From positions 113,769 to 177,768 of the IMG/VR virus record IMGVR_UViG_3300005264_000040: a stretch of DNA of 64,000 nucleotides; one strand, 5' to 3'. Source of the DNA: a virus. Positions 8,461-17,489 of the stretch are shown piece by piece; position 1 is the first letter of the stretch, and each line of letters opens with the position of its first letter. Made by a program: the position numbers and the translations under genes. The notes under the pieces are model-generated. The model was not told where the DNA came from and searched no databases. It saw nothing but the letters and a program-made list of their open reading frames with translations.

Positions 8461-11400
8461 ATGGCTGATGACTATGTAAATCAAATTTTTGAAAAACGAA
8501 AGGAAAATATATTATTAGATTTGCAAAATAATATAAATAATGTATGTAATCAATATAGCCAAATGTTGGAAGAAACAGTCTCGGGGAATTTGAATATAAT
8601 AGAGGCTATGAAGAACAACGAAGACTTACAGACATTTTTTAGGCAAACTGCTGCTGATTTGTATCACGTAGCATATGCTGCTGCTTTCGAATCCGGAGCT
8701 ATTCCTTTCGTAGATAAAGTGAATCCTGAACCTGTAGGTGGAGCTTATAAATTATGGCAAGATTTTACTGCTAATTATGAAGTATTTAAAAGTCTTTGGG
8801 ATGAAGACCCTAATAATTTTATAGACCTTGTAAAAAGCACATACTTAACTCCTTTAGTTGATTTTTATAATGATTTTTCAAAAGATATAAAAACTTTATG
8901 GGATTTGACTTTATATATATTAGATTGGATAAACAAATTAAGTGATAAAATGCAAGCAGCTAATGATTTTGACCCTAAGGAAGTTAATAAAATTTTGAAT
9001 AAGCACAGAACTTTGTTTTATAATGCTGCTTATTATATGGATTATGGCGCAATTGATTTATATTATGGATTAAGCCCAAAAACATGGGAAGACTTTTTTA
9101 GTGAATTGAGAGAATATAATAATGAATTAAATGATTTTCTAGAGCCTTATTTTATATCAACCAAACTAACGATAGGAGTTATGAACATTCCAGGTGATTT
9201 TTGTAAAGGAGGAGCTAGTGCTTCTGATATAATTGGACTTTTGGAAGCAAAGACATCTTCTGTCAGCAATCTGACACAATATACTGCTGATGCTACAGGA
9301 TTAGCAGAAGCTAATTTTACACTGAACGATACTTTGTTTGGATTCCAATATTTTTTGTATTCAATGATGGATATGCTTTATAAAACAATAACAAATCAAC
9401 CTGGAGGAAAAGCTTTCTTTTACGAATTTGTAGAAAAATATGAAGCTAAACTTCAAAACTCATACTACGAAACTATTGCAGATGATTTTAAAAGCACTTT
9501 GGACAATCAGATAAAGATAGAAGAAACAAAAACACTTCCAGAAGATAATGAAAAACACTATTTTGAGCCTAATGAAGTACCAACAAGTAAAGTAAAAATA
9601 TTGGGATATTATGATGAATCAAATAATTTTCAAACTTATGTGCTTGAAATTATACCTGCCGGAAAAAAAGTATATTTAAAACAACAAGATTGGGATGTAT
9701 TAAAAGGAAGAACCATAAGTTATGTATATTCATCTGTAGCAGGTTTATCAAAAGTATTTGAATATTTGGATTTTATCATAAATGCAGTGGCATATGCTAC
9801 TGGCGATGAACAAACAAAATTAGATGTTGCTAGTACAAATGATTTTTTAGCAAAATGGTTAGAATATTCAGAAAAAAGGAAAGAAACATTCAATCAAAAA
9901 GGATTATCTGTTTTTAATACATTTGAATACAGGTTGCAATTTATGAATGAATTAGAAACATTAAAAAAAGAATTGAACGATTCTTATTACAAAGAAAACA
10001 AATATGAAAAATTTGATTCAGTTTTGCTTTTTTACAACGATTCTGTAGCTTTTTGGGAAGAGTGGAGTGCAAGGATAGAAGACCTTAGAGTTTTTTCTAT
10101 TCCTGAAATTGTTGATGCTAACTCTTTGAGTTTAGAAGAAAGAGTAAAAATTTTATATAATTTTTTATTAGAAATACCTTATGTCGGATTTGTTGTGTAT
10201 GTACTTGGAGTATCCACAACTTTTTATAAGGAGATGATGAAACAATTAAGGCAGGTTTTAACTCAATTTTGTAAAGATTTATTAAACCCAAGGATGTATG
10301 CATTTTTGGTAGAAAGAGCAGTACCTATACTCACTAATTTTAAACTAGCACTAGAAACTTTTGTTGATTTTTATGAGCAGATGATAAAACCAATAATAGA
10401 TTTTTTAACTAATATGGTTAATATGAATCTTTCTACAATGGAGAAAAAATTAAGAAGTTTTATTGATAACTTTCAAAAAAATGCTTTATATAGATTCGGC
10501 CTTGGAGAATATGTAGATAAATTACAAAATGTTCTAAAACTTGCAGACTGTGTTGTTAAAAATAAAGATTCAGAATTGGAATTGTTAAAAAAAGGATATG
10601 ATGCTCTTATAGGAAAAAAAGTAGAAATGGCACCTACACCTTTTTCAAATAGAGAAGAACCGGATAAAGTTGTAACTTCTAACAATAAAGTTTTAATGAG
10701 CAAAAAAGAGATAGAAACACGAACTCATATAAAGCCTCTTTCTATCACAGAAAAAGAAATGCAATTTTTATTTGGGACAGAAACAGAAGATGATTTTTTG
10801 CGTCAAATTTCAGAAATGAAAGAAATTAACAAAAAAACCACACAGAAGCAGAAACAATATGTGCCACCTGTAACGGTTTTATCTCCTGAAGTATATTTAA
10901 ATGGAGATGCTGAGGAATTGCTAAGAAAAATAGAAGAAATAGATAATAGAACCGGTAATCAAGCAAGCCTTATATTAATGCAAATTGCAGCTGAAGGTTT
11001 AGATAATATACCAGACGAACCTATTAAAGATATACCACCTGAAGCTTCTGAAGAAGAAAAACAACAAATAGAATTAGAAAATGCTAAAAGGGAATTAAAG
11101 AAAACAATAAAGAACTCACCTGATGCTGTAGATTTTTTTGAATTTGAAGAAGAAGATTTTGATTTAGCTGCTTATTATAAAGAACAAAAAGAAAAAACTT
11201 TAGAAGAACAAAGGCAAAAAATGAAAACAGAAATAGAAAAAGCAACCCTTCCTACAAATAAAAACGAAGTAAAAATAACAGCCGGAACTGTTATTGCTGC
11301 TAAATTAAAGAAATCAGAATTTAAACCCAAAACAAATGTTATCATAAATAATAACAATGTACCCAAAAATGAAAATACAGAAACAAACGCAAATGACGTG

Positions 11401-11784
11401 TTACCTTTGGATCCTCAAGAAGTTAATGCTATGGCTGGTATCAAAGAGAAGAAACAAGCTGAAGGCTTAGAATTTACTGAAGGAACTGATGAAGAATTAA
11501 CAAAGACCTCTTTAACCAATACAACATTGATTATCAATAATGTAAGTCCATCTGGTTATCCATCGCCTTCTATTGATGGAGCTACTCACCAAATGGAAGT
11601 ACATCCAGCTGTAGCCCAACTAGTTAATTCTTCTTTTAACGGATTAGAATTAACTTCAGGGGTAGCAGGACAGGTATTAAGTGAAAAAAATAAAGTAGCA
11701 GCTGAAATAGTGAAAAAGACTAAAGCAATAAAAAATAATGAAGTAATAGACGTATTGGCAGCAATGAACTATTTTACTAAGTAA
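8461..11784 (+). CDS. Large virion structural protein of unknown fold
   Basis: The 1107-aa protein opens the rightward baseplate and fibre operon. Residues about 1-700 are rich in Asp, Tyr, Phe and Trp and look mainly helical. Residues about 700-1000 are low-complexity, Glu/Lys/Pro-rich and probably flexible linkers with coiled-coil propensity. The end is more Gly/Ser-rich and compact. No family was recognised. Position directly before a baseplate J-like gene suggests a baseplate wedge or scaffold for the fibres. The ATG at 8461 lies behind AAGGAGGG, 26 bp after an extended -10 promoter. A C-terminal region of this composition could be processed in the virion, which cannot be seen here. Confidence 0.8.
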   Translation: MADDYVNQIFEKRKENILLDLQNNINNVCNQYSQMLEETVSGNLNIIEAMKNNEDLQTFFRQTAADLYHVAYAAAFESGAIPFVDKVNPEPVGGAYKLWQDFTANYEVFKSLWDEDPNNFIDLVKSTYLTPLVDFYNDFSKDIKTLWDLTLYILDWINKLSDKMQAANDFDPKEVNKILNKHRTLFYNAAYYMDYGAIDLYYGLSPKTWEDFFSELREYNNELNDFLEPYFISTKLTIGVMNIPGDFCKGGASASDIIGLLEAKTSSVSNLTQYTADATGLAEANFTLNDTLFGFQYFLYSMMDMLYKTITNQPGGKAFFYEFVEKYEAKLQNSYYETIADDFKSTLDNQIKIEETKTLPEDNEKHYFEPNEVPTSKVKILGYYDESNNFQTYVLEIIPAGKKVYLKQQDWDVLKGRTISYVYSSVAGLSKVFEYLDFIINAVAYATGDEQTKLDVASTNDFLAKWLEYSEKRKETFNQKGLSVFNTFEYRLQFMNELETLKKELNDSYYKENKYEKFDSVLLFYNDSVAFWEEWSARIEDLRVFSIPEIVDANSLSLEERVKILYNFLLEIPYVGFVVYVLGVSTTFYKEMMKQLRQVLTQFCKDLLNPRMYAFLVERAVPILTNFKLALETFVDFYEQMIKPIIDFLTNMVNMNLSTMEKKLRSFIDNFQKNALYRFGLGEYVDKLQNVLKLADCVVKNKDSELELLKKGYDALIGKKVEMAPTPFSNREEPDKVVTSNNKVLMSKKEIETRTHIKPLSITEKEMQFLFGTETEDDFLRQISEMKEINKKTTQKQKQYVPPVTVLSPEVYLNGDAEELLRKIEEIDNRTGNQASLILMQIAAEGLDNIPDEPIKDIPPEASEEEKQQIELENAKRELKKTIKNSPDAVDFFEFEEEDFDLAAYYKEQKEKTLEEQRQKMKTEIEKATLPTNKNEVKITAGTVIAAKLKKSEFKPKTNVIINNNNVPKNENTETNANDVLPLDPQEVNAMAGIKEKKQAEGLEFTEGTDEELTKTSLTNTTLIINNVSPSGYPSPSIDGATHQMEVHPAVAQLVNSSFNGLELTSGVAGQVLSEKNKVAAEIVKKTKAIKNNEVIDVLAAMNYFTK

Positions 11785-11801
11785 GAAAGGAGCGTAAAAT
11801 A

Positions 11802-13382
11802 ATGTATCCTGTAGATTTTGATGTTTTTAAAAAGAATTTCTTTAATCAATTGACAATGATGTATCCTAATATCAATTGGAATGACGAAACCAGTGTTGTT
11901 AAGAATCAAATTTTAAATCCTTTACTTTCAGAATTTGAAAAGGTTTATAAAGATTACACACAGATGTTTAATAATATAGAAAATTTGATGTATAACAATA
12001 ACGATTATGCTTCAGGAGAAACTTTGGATTTCATTGCTTCTTTATATGGATTAAAAAGAAATCCTGGTTCAAAAACCCGAGGCCTTTTAAGTGTATATAT
12101 TCCTTTTGAATTTTACCCTAAAATAGAGGCAGAAGGTTCTTTGATTTTTTCTGATATTATAATTAACATTGAAGGAAAACAATATATAATTCCAAAATTA
12201 CCTATGACAATATCTCATTTGAATACAGGTGTTGTACATGTTGAGTTTGAAGCTTTAGAAAACGGTTCTACAATTTTAGGAATAAACAAAAAAATAAAAT
12301 TTGCTTTAAACCCTGGAGGGGCATTTCAAAATACAATAGAAGTCAATGCCCAAATATTAGATGTGACTTCTGGTGAAGACGAAGAAACAGATGAGAATTT
12401 TAGAAAAAGAATAAACAACATAAAAAATAATATCTATTTAGTAAACAAGCATCAACTTATAGAATATTTTAAAGCAGAAGAGGCAATAAAAGCAGTAGAT
12501 TTTATAGATAATAACAATATTTGGAATTTAAAAGGTATAATTTCACAATATAAAATAGACAGTACAACAGGTGAAATTTTATCCGAATCTGAAATAGTGA
12601 AAGTACCATATGGATATGAATTAAAAATACAAGGTCCGGTTATTACAAAATCGGAAACTAAAACTTTATCTGCAATGACAGCATCTTATTCTATAGATAT
12701 AACTTCACGTTCAAAAACTGTAGTTTCTTACTTGAAAAACAATATCAGTAGATATACTAATTTTATAGATCCTTTTTATGCAGCAACATTTTTAGTATCT
12801 ACAGATACCACAGTGCCTGTATTAACAAATCTTAAATATGTAGAAATAGAAGGGCCATTATTATTTCCTTTGAAAGTATTAAGACTTTTTGATAATAAAG
12901 AATTAGAATATGGCAAAGATTTTATAACTGTAGTATATGAACCTGCAAATGCATTTACCAAGCTTCAAAAAACTATTTTTATATTCAGAGAATCATTACA
13001 ATCAGACATTCAAATAGAATATGTATCTGCAGATTTTAATCGAATTGAAGAACTTTTAAAAAAATTACCATTTGTTGCAAATGCTACCTTAAGTTATTTT
13101 AATCCTATAATGGTTCAATATACTTTTAATTCAGAAAACATTCCAGATTTTTCCGAATTCCAAAGACCAGATTATACATTAACTCCAGGTATAGATATAC
13201 CTTCTAATTACTTAGTACTACAAACAATGGTATCTGCAATGTTACCTACAGGAGGTATTACTCCATTTAAACCAATACCTAATACTACCACTATCTCAGA
13301 CGCTTTAAACACTTTAGGTATAGTAGATTATCCTCCTTATAAGTTTTACACCGTAGGGCAGCTTCTAGGAGGCGGAGAATGA
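11802..13382 (+). CDS. Baseplate J-like protein
   Basis: The 526-aa protein matches the baseplate J / T4 gp47-type family, wedge components that link the tail hub to the periphery. Evidence is the N-terminal helical domain ending GETLDFIASLYGLKRNPG (about residues 67-85), a beta domain with GSTILGINKKIKFAL, and the family hallmark SGEDEETDENFRKRI at about residues 190-205, followed by a helical region. Length fits the family. The ATG follows AAAGGAG; the gene lies 17 bp after the previous one and is followed by a connector-like gene and the fibres, as in other baseplate clusters. I am confident of the family, less so of the exact location in the plate. Confidence 0.88.
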   Translation: MYPVDFDVFKKNFFNQLTMMYPNINWNDETSVVKNQILNPLLSEFEKVYKDYTQMFNNIENLMYNNNDYASGETLDFIASLYGLKRNPGSKTRGLLSVYIPFEFYPKIEAEGSLIFSDIIINIEGKQYIIPKLPMTISHLNTGVVHVEFEALENGSTILGINKKIKFALNPGGAFQNTIEVNAQILDVTSGEDEETDENFRKRINNIKNNIYLVNKHQLIEYFKAEEAIKAVDFIDNNNIWNLKGIISQYKIDSTTGEILSESEIVKVPYGYELKIQGPVITKSETKTLSAMTASYSIDITSRSKTVVSYLKNNISRYTNFIDPFYAATFLVSTDTTVPVLTNLKYVEIEGPLLFPLKVLRLFDNKELEYGKDFITVVYEPANAFTKLQKTIFIFRESLQSDIQIEYVSADFNRIEELLKKLPFVANATLSYFNPIMVQYTFNSENIPDFSEFQRPDYTLTPGIDIPSNYLVLQTMVSAMLPTGGITPFKPIPNTTTISDALNTLGIVDYPPYKFYTVGQLLGGGE

Positions 13383-13441
13383 TGTTTTTTGATGCTCACA
13401 AATTTTGGGAAAAGTTATGTCTTACAACATCCGAAATATAA
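13379..13441 (+). CDS. Possible 20-residue leader ORF overlapping two genes
   Basis: ATGATG at 13379 has an ideal AGGAGG (13367-13372) 6 nt upstream and opens a 20-codon frame ending at TAA 13439-13441. It overlaps the end of the baseplate J gene by 4 bp and runs past the start of the next gene in another frame. It may couple translation of the two genes, or be chance, because the AGGAGG is also made by Gly codons of the upstream gene. Confidence 0.3.
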   Translation: MMFFDAHKFWEKLCLTTSEI

Positions 13442-14193
13442 AAGATATGACAGAAGAATTATTTGAATTTGGGATTAATGCAAATATTAAAGTTACATTA
13501 CCTGTATCTTTTTCTTATAATGCCGATACTAAAGAATATATTGGCATTGAATATGATAATGGAATAATAATTGAAAATGAAGATATTTTTGAAATTACTG
13601 AAGTTGATTTGTTTTTAGATGAGGAACTAGTACAATCTTTTACAGAAACAACTAAACTTCCAGATAATAAATTCAAGCTCAATTTTGACGTAGAAAGCTT
13701 ATTTGCTGAAGAAGAAAAAGGGATGAAATATTTTACTCTATTAGCAACAGGTCTTGTCTTTAATTTTGAAGGAGTAAAATCTTTATATGATGACTTGGAT
13801 TATGTAGGTGCTAAAATATTACAAATACATAATTTTGCTTCGATAGAAGAAGTAAGAAATGCACATCCTTTAAAAAGAGAAGATATAGCGTATAGACTTG
13901 CAACTGCAGCATTTGTGTTAAAAACAGGAATGTATTTTAAAAACAATTATTTAAATCTTTTGAGTATAATAAAAGGGATGCCTTATGCGCCAATAGGCGG
14001 AAAAATACTTGGTTATAAATATAACTCTTTATATGGATATACAGGAGTACAAATAGAAAGCAGAAATAATAAAAAATATTGGTTCTGGTTTTCGGGTGAT
14101 TTCAGAAATAATTTATGGTATAATATTGATGATGAAATAGAGAGGGGAGACCCACTTACTAATTTAATTGATATTGAAATTGTGAGGAGTTGA
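13417..14193 (+). CDS. Baseplate-to-fibre connector-like protein
   Basis: The 258-aa protein lies between the baseplate J gene and four fibre genes, where P2 gpI-type or wedge-tip proteins are usual. Residues about 1-110 look like a beta domain with acidic loops. Residues about 125-200 are helical, with the ordered stretch YLNLLSIIKGMPYAPIGGK. The end is beta-like with many aromatic residues (KKYWFWFSGDF). The start is uncertain: ATG 13417 has only GGGAAAAG before it, the frame is open from 13393, and a leader ORF with a better site overlaps it. Function is inferred from gene order. Confidence 0.62.
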   Translation: MSYNIRNIKDMTEELFEFGINANIKVTLPVSFSYNADTKEYIGIEYDNGIIIENEDIFEITEVDLFLDEELVQSFTETTKLPDNKFKLNFDVESLFAEEEKGMKYFTLLATGLVFNFEGVKSLYDDLDYVGAKILQIHNFASIEEVRNAHPLKREDIAYRLATAAFVLKTGMYFKNNYLNLLSIIKGMPYAPIGGKILGYKYNSLYGYTGVQIESRNNKKYWFWFSGDFRNNLWYNIDDEIERGDPLTNLIDIEIVRS

Positions 14194-14198
14194 GGAAT

Positions 14199-16238
14199 AT
14201 GGATTTTTTTCCTTATGCAGTTACTTCAAATTCTACATTAAATAATTTGTTTTTGAAAGCTTATAAATATATAATGGTTCCAGCTAATTATAACGCAATA
14301 ACTTCTGTTTCAGAAGTTTCTTCTTATATAGATAAGATTTTTGATCAGAAACTTATAGTGTATAAAAATACTGAAACGCTTGATAATAAAGAAAAATTTT
14401 ATAAATTTTTAGAAGAAAGTCTAGACTTGAATATAACTACTCTTACAACAAATTATAATATCAACAATGATACAAATATAACGGAAAATGAATATATAAA
14501 CACTTTTATGAACACAGAAGAAAATAAAACTGTGTTAGGTATTTTAAGTTTAGTGTTATCAGAAGTTTCAATGTATCCGTGGTCTTATTATTCAAAAGTG
14601 GGAACAGTTTTGCTTTCGACTTATACAAATGTATTCCCACCCAATTCCGACAATAAACATATTCAATATTTTAATAGTATGGAAGAACCTTCATGGACTG
14701 TGTTTAGTGATTTTATAAGAATTGCAGGAAGGTATATATGGAAAGAAGATACAAATGCAAATCCTGATGTTTCTGAAATAGAAGATTTTTTGAGTATTTT
14801 TGACATTTCATATACAAATAATATGATGAATGATACTTATGAGGATGAAGGAGTATTAAATATTCTTGAGAATGCTTTGGATATCAGCAATAAAGAAATA
14901 ATAGGGTTTATAATAGGTTGGAACTGGTTTTATATGTATATATGGTGGCAGGGTTTAACTGCAATTGCAACTGCATACGGAAAAAGTCTTAACTCAACCG
15001 ATAATGTGGAATTTGTATTTGACAAATGGAAAGAAATGATATTGGATGAAAAAAAATTAATAACAGTGTTTAAAAACAATTCCGAACTTCAAAATTATGT
15101 ATATGTAGGAGGTTTTTTGCATAACTATGTTTTTAAAAGATTCGGAAAAATATACAAATTATACAAAAAATATTTTGATGAAAATGTAGAAGCTGAAATA
15201 TTTGATAGATATCAAATAGATCAACTATATCAAGAAGGCTCTGATTTTAATGATATTTATATGGTTTTATCCTCTTTTAGAAGTGATATAAATAATTTCG
15301 TGGATTATTTTAGAACTTTAAGAACTTCTACTAATGTATTCTTAACAGAAAAATTAGGTGGATTGACAATAGATGACTATGCTGATTTTGTGCATGAACA
15401 TCCAGAATATATGACAGCGCAAGATATAGCTCAAAATGCGTTATATCTTGTAGAAACTGATTCTGAAGGAAACATAAAGAAAATCTATACAAATACAGAT
15501 TTTGCTTCTAAAAACCATACTCATACAGAATTTTATACAAAAAGTGATACAGTTGCTGATACTGAATATTTAATAGAGACAAAACAAGTAGAACAAAATG
15601 GTCAATTAGTTGATATATATGTACCACATTCAATGTCAGAATTAGCTTTAGCTACACATACTCATCCTTATTTGCCAAAAGGGCAAGCAGCTTCAGGAAC
15701 TTATGGTTTAATTATAGGGGATAAAATATATAGAGCAGAAGATTTCGCTTTATCAGATCACAGTCACCCTGAACTATTAAGGAAAGATCAGCCTGCAAAA
15801 GCTTCTTTGCGATTGAATGGTGTCCCTACTGATAAATTCGCATTTTCAAATCACAACCATGATGATTTGTATTATACTAAAACAGAAGCATTAAATAATT
15901 TTTATGCTAAAAACACAACAATAAATAATTCAAATTACATTGCAGAAAATGCTGAAGGTATGAAAGGTGATTTTTATATCAACGATACATATCAAAAAGC
16001 AGAAAAAGTAAAATTTTTGTTTGGGACAGCAGCTTTAGCTGCAGGAGGCATAAATGAAATCAAAGTACCTAATCCTTTATTTTGTATCGTAAGTTTAGCC
16101 ACTTCCAGTATAAGTACTACTTATCCTTCGTATATGGTAGATAAATTTAATAATAAAATAGTACTCATGGAAGTAAGCGGAGTATCTCCAGTTGTTGTTA
16201 ATTATTTGGTAGGATATATTCCAGAAGAAGAGGTGTAG
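14199..16238 (+). CDS. Tail fibre protein 1 with His-x-His repeats
   Basis: The 679-aa protein has a unique N-terminal half (about 1-420, mainly helical, with many Asn/Tyr/Trp), probably the baseplate attachment part. Its C-terminal half has repeats centred on HxH: NHTHTEFY, THTHPYL, DHSHPELL and NHNHDDLYY. In known long tail fibres, HxH motifs bind metal ions along the trimer axis. A short beta-rich tip ends the protein. The start is ATG 14199 with GAGGAG and a second GAGG upstream; the frame opens at 14190, overlapping the previous stop. It is the first of four fibre genes. Confidence 0.83.
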   Translation: MDFFPYAVTSNSTLNNLFLKAYKYIMVPANYNAITSVSEVSSYIDKIFDQKLIVYKNTETLDNKEKFYKFLEESLDLNITTLTTNYNINNDTNITENEYINTFMNTEENKTVLGILSLVLSEVSMYPWSYYSKVGTVLLSTYTNVFPPNSDNKHIQYFNSMEEPSWTVFSDFIRIAGRYIWKEDTNANPDVSEIEDFLSIFDISYTNNMMNDTYEDEGVLNILENALDISNKEIIGFIIGWNWFYMYIWWQGLTAIATAYGKSLNSTDNVEFVFDKWKEMILDEKKLITVFKNNSELQNYVYVGGFLHNYVFKRFGKIYKLYKKYFDENVEAEIFDRYQIDQLYQEGSDFNDIYMVLSSFRSDINNFVDYFRTLRTSTNVFLTEKLGGLTIDDYADFVHEHPEYMTAQDIAQNALYLVETDSEGNIKKIYTNTDFASKNHTHTEFYTKSDTVADTEYLIETKQVEQNGQLVDIYVPHSMSELALATHTHPYLPKGQAASGTYGLIIGDKIYRAEDFALSDHSHPELLRKDQPAKASLRLNGVPTDKFAFSNHNHDDLYYTKTEALNNFYAKNTTINNSNYIAENAEGMKGDFYINDTYQKAEKVKFLFGTAALAAGGINEIKVPNPLFCIVSLATSSISTTYPSYMVDKFNNKIVLMEVSGVSPVVVNYLVGYIPEEEV

Positions 16239-16242
16239 TTTT

Positions 16243-17472
16243 ATGATTTCTGAACCATTATCTGTAATAACAAGATTTTTCGTGAGATTTAAAAACAAAT
16301 ATATTTTAAAAACCATACCTTTTATTATAAAAAAAGCAAATTCTGTGTTTAAGACAGATAAAACGTTAGCTTCAAAACAGCATACTCATTCTCAATATAT
16401 AAAAAAAGATTCGATTATAGAAAAAACAAAAGCAATACAAGATGAAGCCGAAAATACTTTTTCAAAAAAAAATCATGTTCATGAAGAGTATATATTAAAA
16501 GATACAGATAATGAAATCGCTTTTGATTCTTTTAAATTAAACGGGTTAGGGGCCAGTCAATATTCTTTAAAAAATCATTTTCATATGGAATATTCTACAT
16601 ATTTAACTAATCCTAATTTTAATAATTTGAAGATTTTTGACAATTCTTTATTTTTAATAAATGCAGAACACAATTATATTTCTCCTTCTTTATTATCTTT
16701 AAAACAACATACTCATGAAGGATATTTAAGGATAGGGGAACAAGCTATGTATACTAATGCTCTTTCTGTATATATGAACGGAGAAGAACTTTTTACTTCA
16801 CCTTATGGCTTGAATATTGTTTTAGAAGAACATAACCATGATGACCGGTATTTAAATAAAGAAAATACAAATACTATAGTAAAAAAAAGTGATGTTGTGC
16901 CTAAAAGTATGAAAATTAATGGACTTAAAATAACATTGTTTAAAATAAAATATCCTTCTAATGATTTGAAGAAGTCCTTTACAGTTAATTTTTATCAACA
17001 ATATTTATTTACAAGATTAAAAACAACTTATGCAGATTATGTTGGAAAAATTTCTAAAAGAGTTTATTATCATTTGTACCCTCACCACAAATCTATTAAT
17101 ATTGTTGCAGGGGCTTCTAAAGGTTCTCCTGCATTATATGATTTGTATGATGATTTTAGTAATTATTGTGCGCCATCAGTAAAATTTGTAAAACCTAATA
17201 GTTTTGATAGCACTTCTGTAGTAATGGCTTTAGCAGTAATGGGACAAGAAAGCACTGCAACAAGTGCTGTTGGTATGTTTAATGAAATGAAAAATAATAG
17301 TGGGTATTTTAAAACTACAGAAGATTTTAAATATGCAAATATTCCTGCCTATAAAAGTATGTTGTTTCACAAGTGGTTAGGAGGGCCTGTATATCAGGGT
17401 ATTATTGATAATCATTATATAAAAATGAATACTGGATCAACTTCTAGTATTTTAATGCTTTTATCTGTATAA
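16243..17472 (+). CDS. Tail fibre protein 2 with His-x-His repeats
   Basis: The 409-aa protein starts with a short basic, hydrophobic N-terminus (about 1-35) shared in style with fibres 3 and 4. Next come HxH repeats at about 40-210: QHTHSQY, NHVHEEY, NHFHMEY, QHTHEGY and EHNHDDRY, the last being the same motif as in fibre 1. The C-terminal about 180 residues differ from the other fibres and are probably the receptor-binding tip. Only 4 bp separate it from fibre 1; the ATG at 16243 follows GAAGAGGTG. The lack of a large attachment domain suggests it assembles on another fibre or forms a distal segment. Confidence 0.8.
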   Translation: MISEPLSVITRFFVRFKNKYILKTIPFIIKKANSVFKTDKTLASKQHTHSQYIKKDSIIEKTKAIQDEAENTFSKKNHVHEEYILKDTDNEIAFDSFKLNGLGASQYSLKNHFHMEYSTYLTNPNFNNLKIFDNSLFLINAEHNYISPSLLSLKQHTHEGYLRIGEQAMYTNALSVYMNGEELFTSPYGLNIVLEEHNHDDRYLNKENTNTIVKKSDVVPKSMKINGLKITLFKIKYPSNDLKKSFTVNFYQQYLFTRLKTTYADYVGKISKRVYYHLYPHHKSINIVAGASKGSPALYDLYDDFSNYCAPSVKFVKPNSFDSTSVVMALAVMGQESTATSAVGMFNEMKNNSGYFKTTEDFKYANIPAYKSMLFHKWLGGPVYQGIIDNHYIKMNTGSTSSILMLLSV

Positions 17473-17489
17473 AAAGGGGAGTGCGTGAT

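Noticed and set aside
13379-13442. Programmed -1 frameshift joining the 20-codon frame to the 13417 gene
   Set aside because: The frames are in the right phase, but no usable slippery heptamer lies in the overlap.
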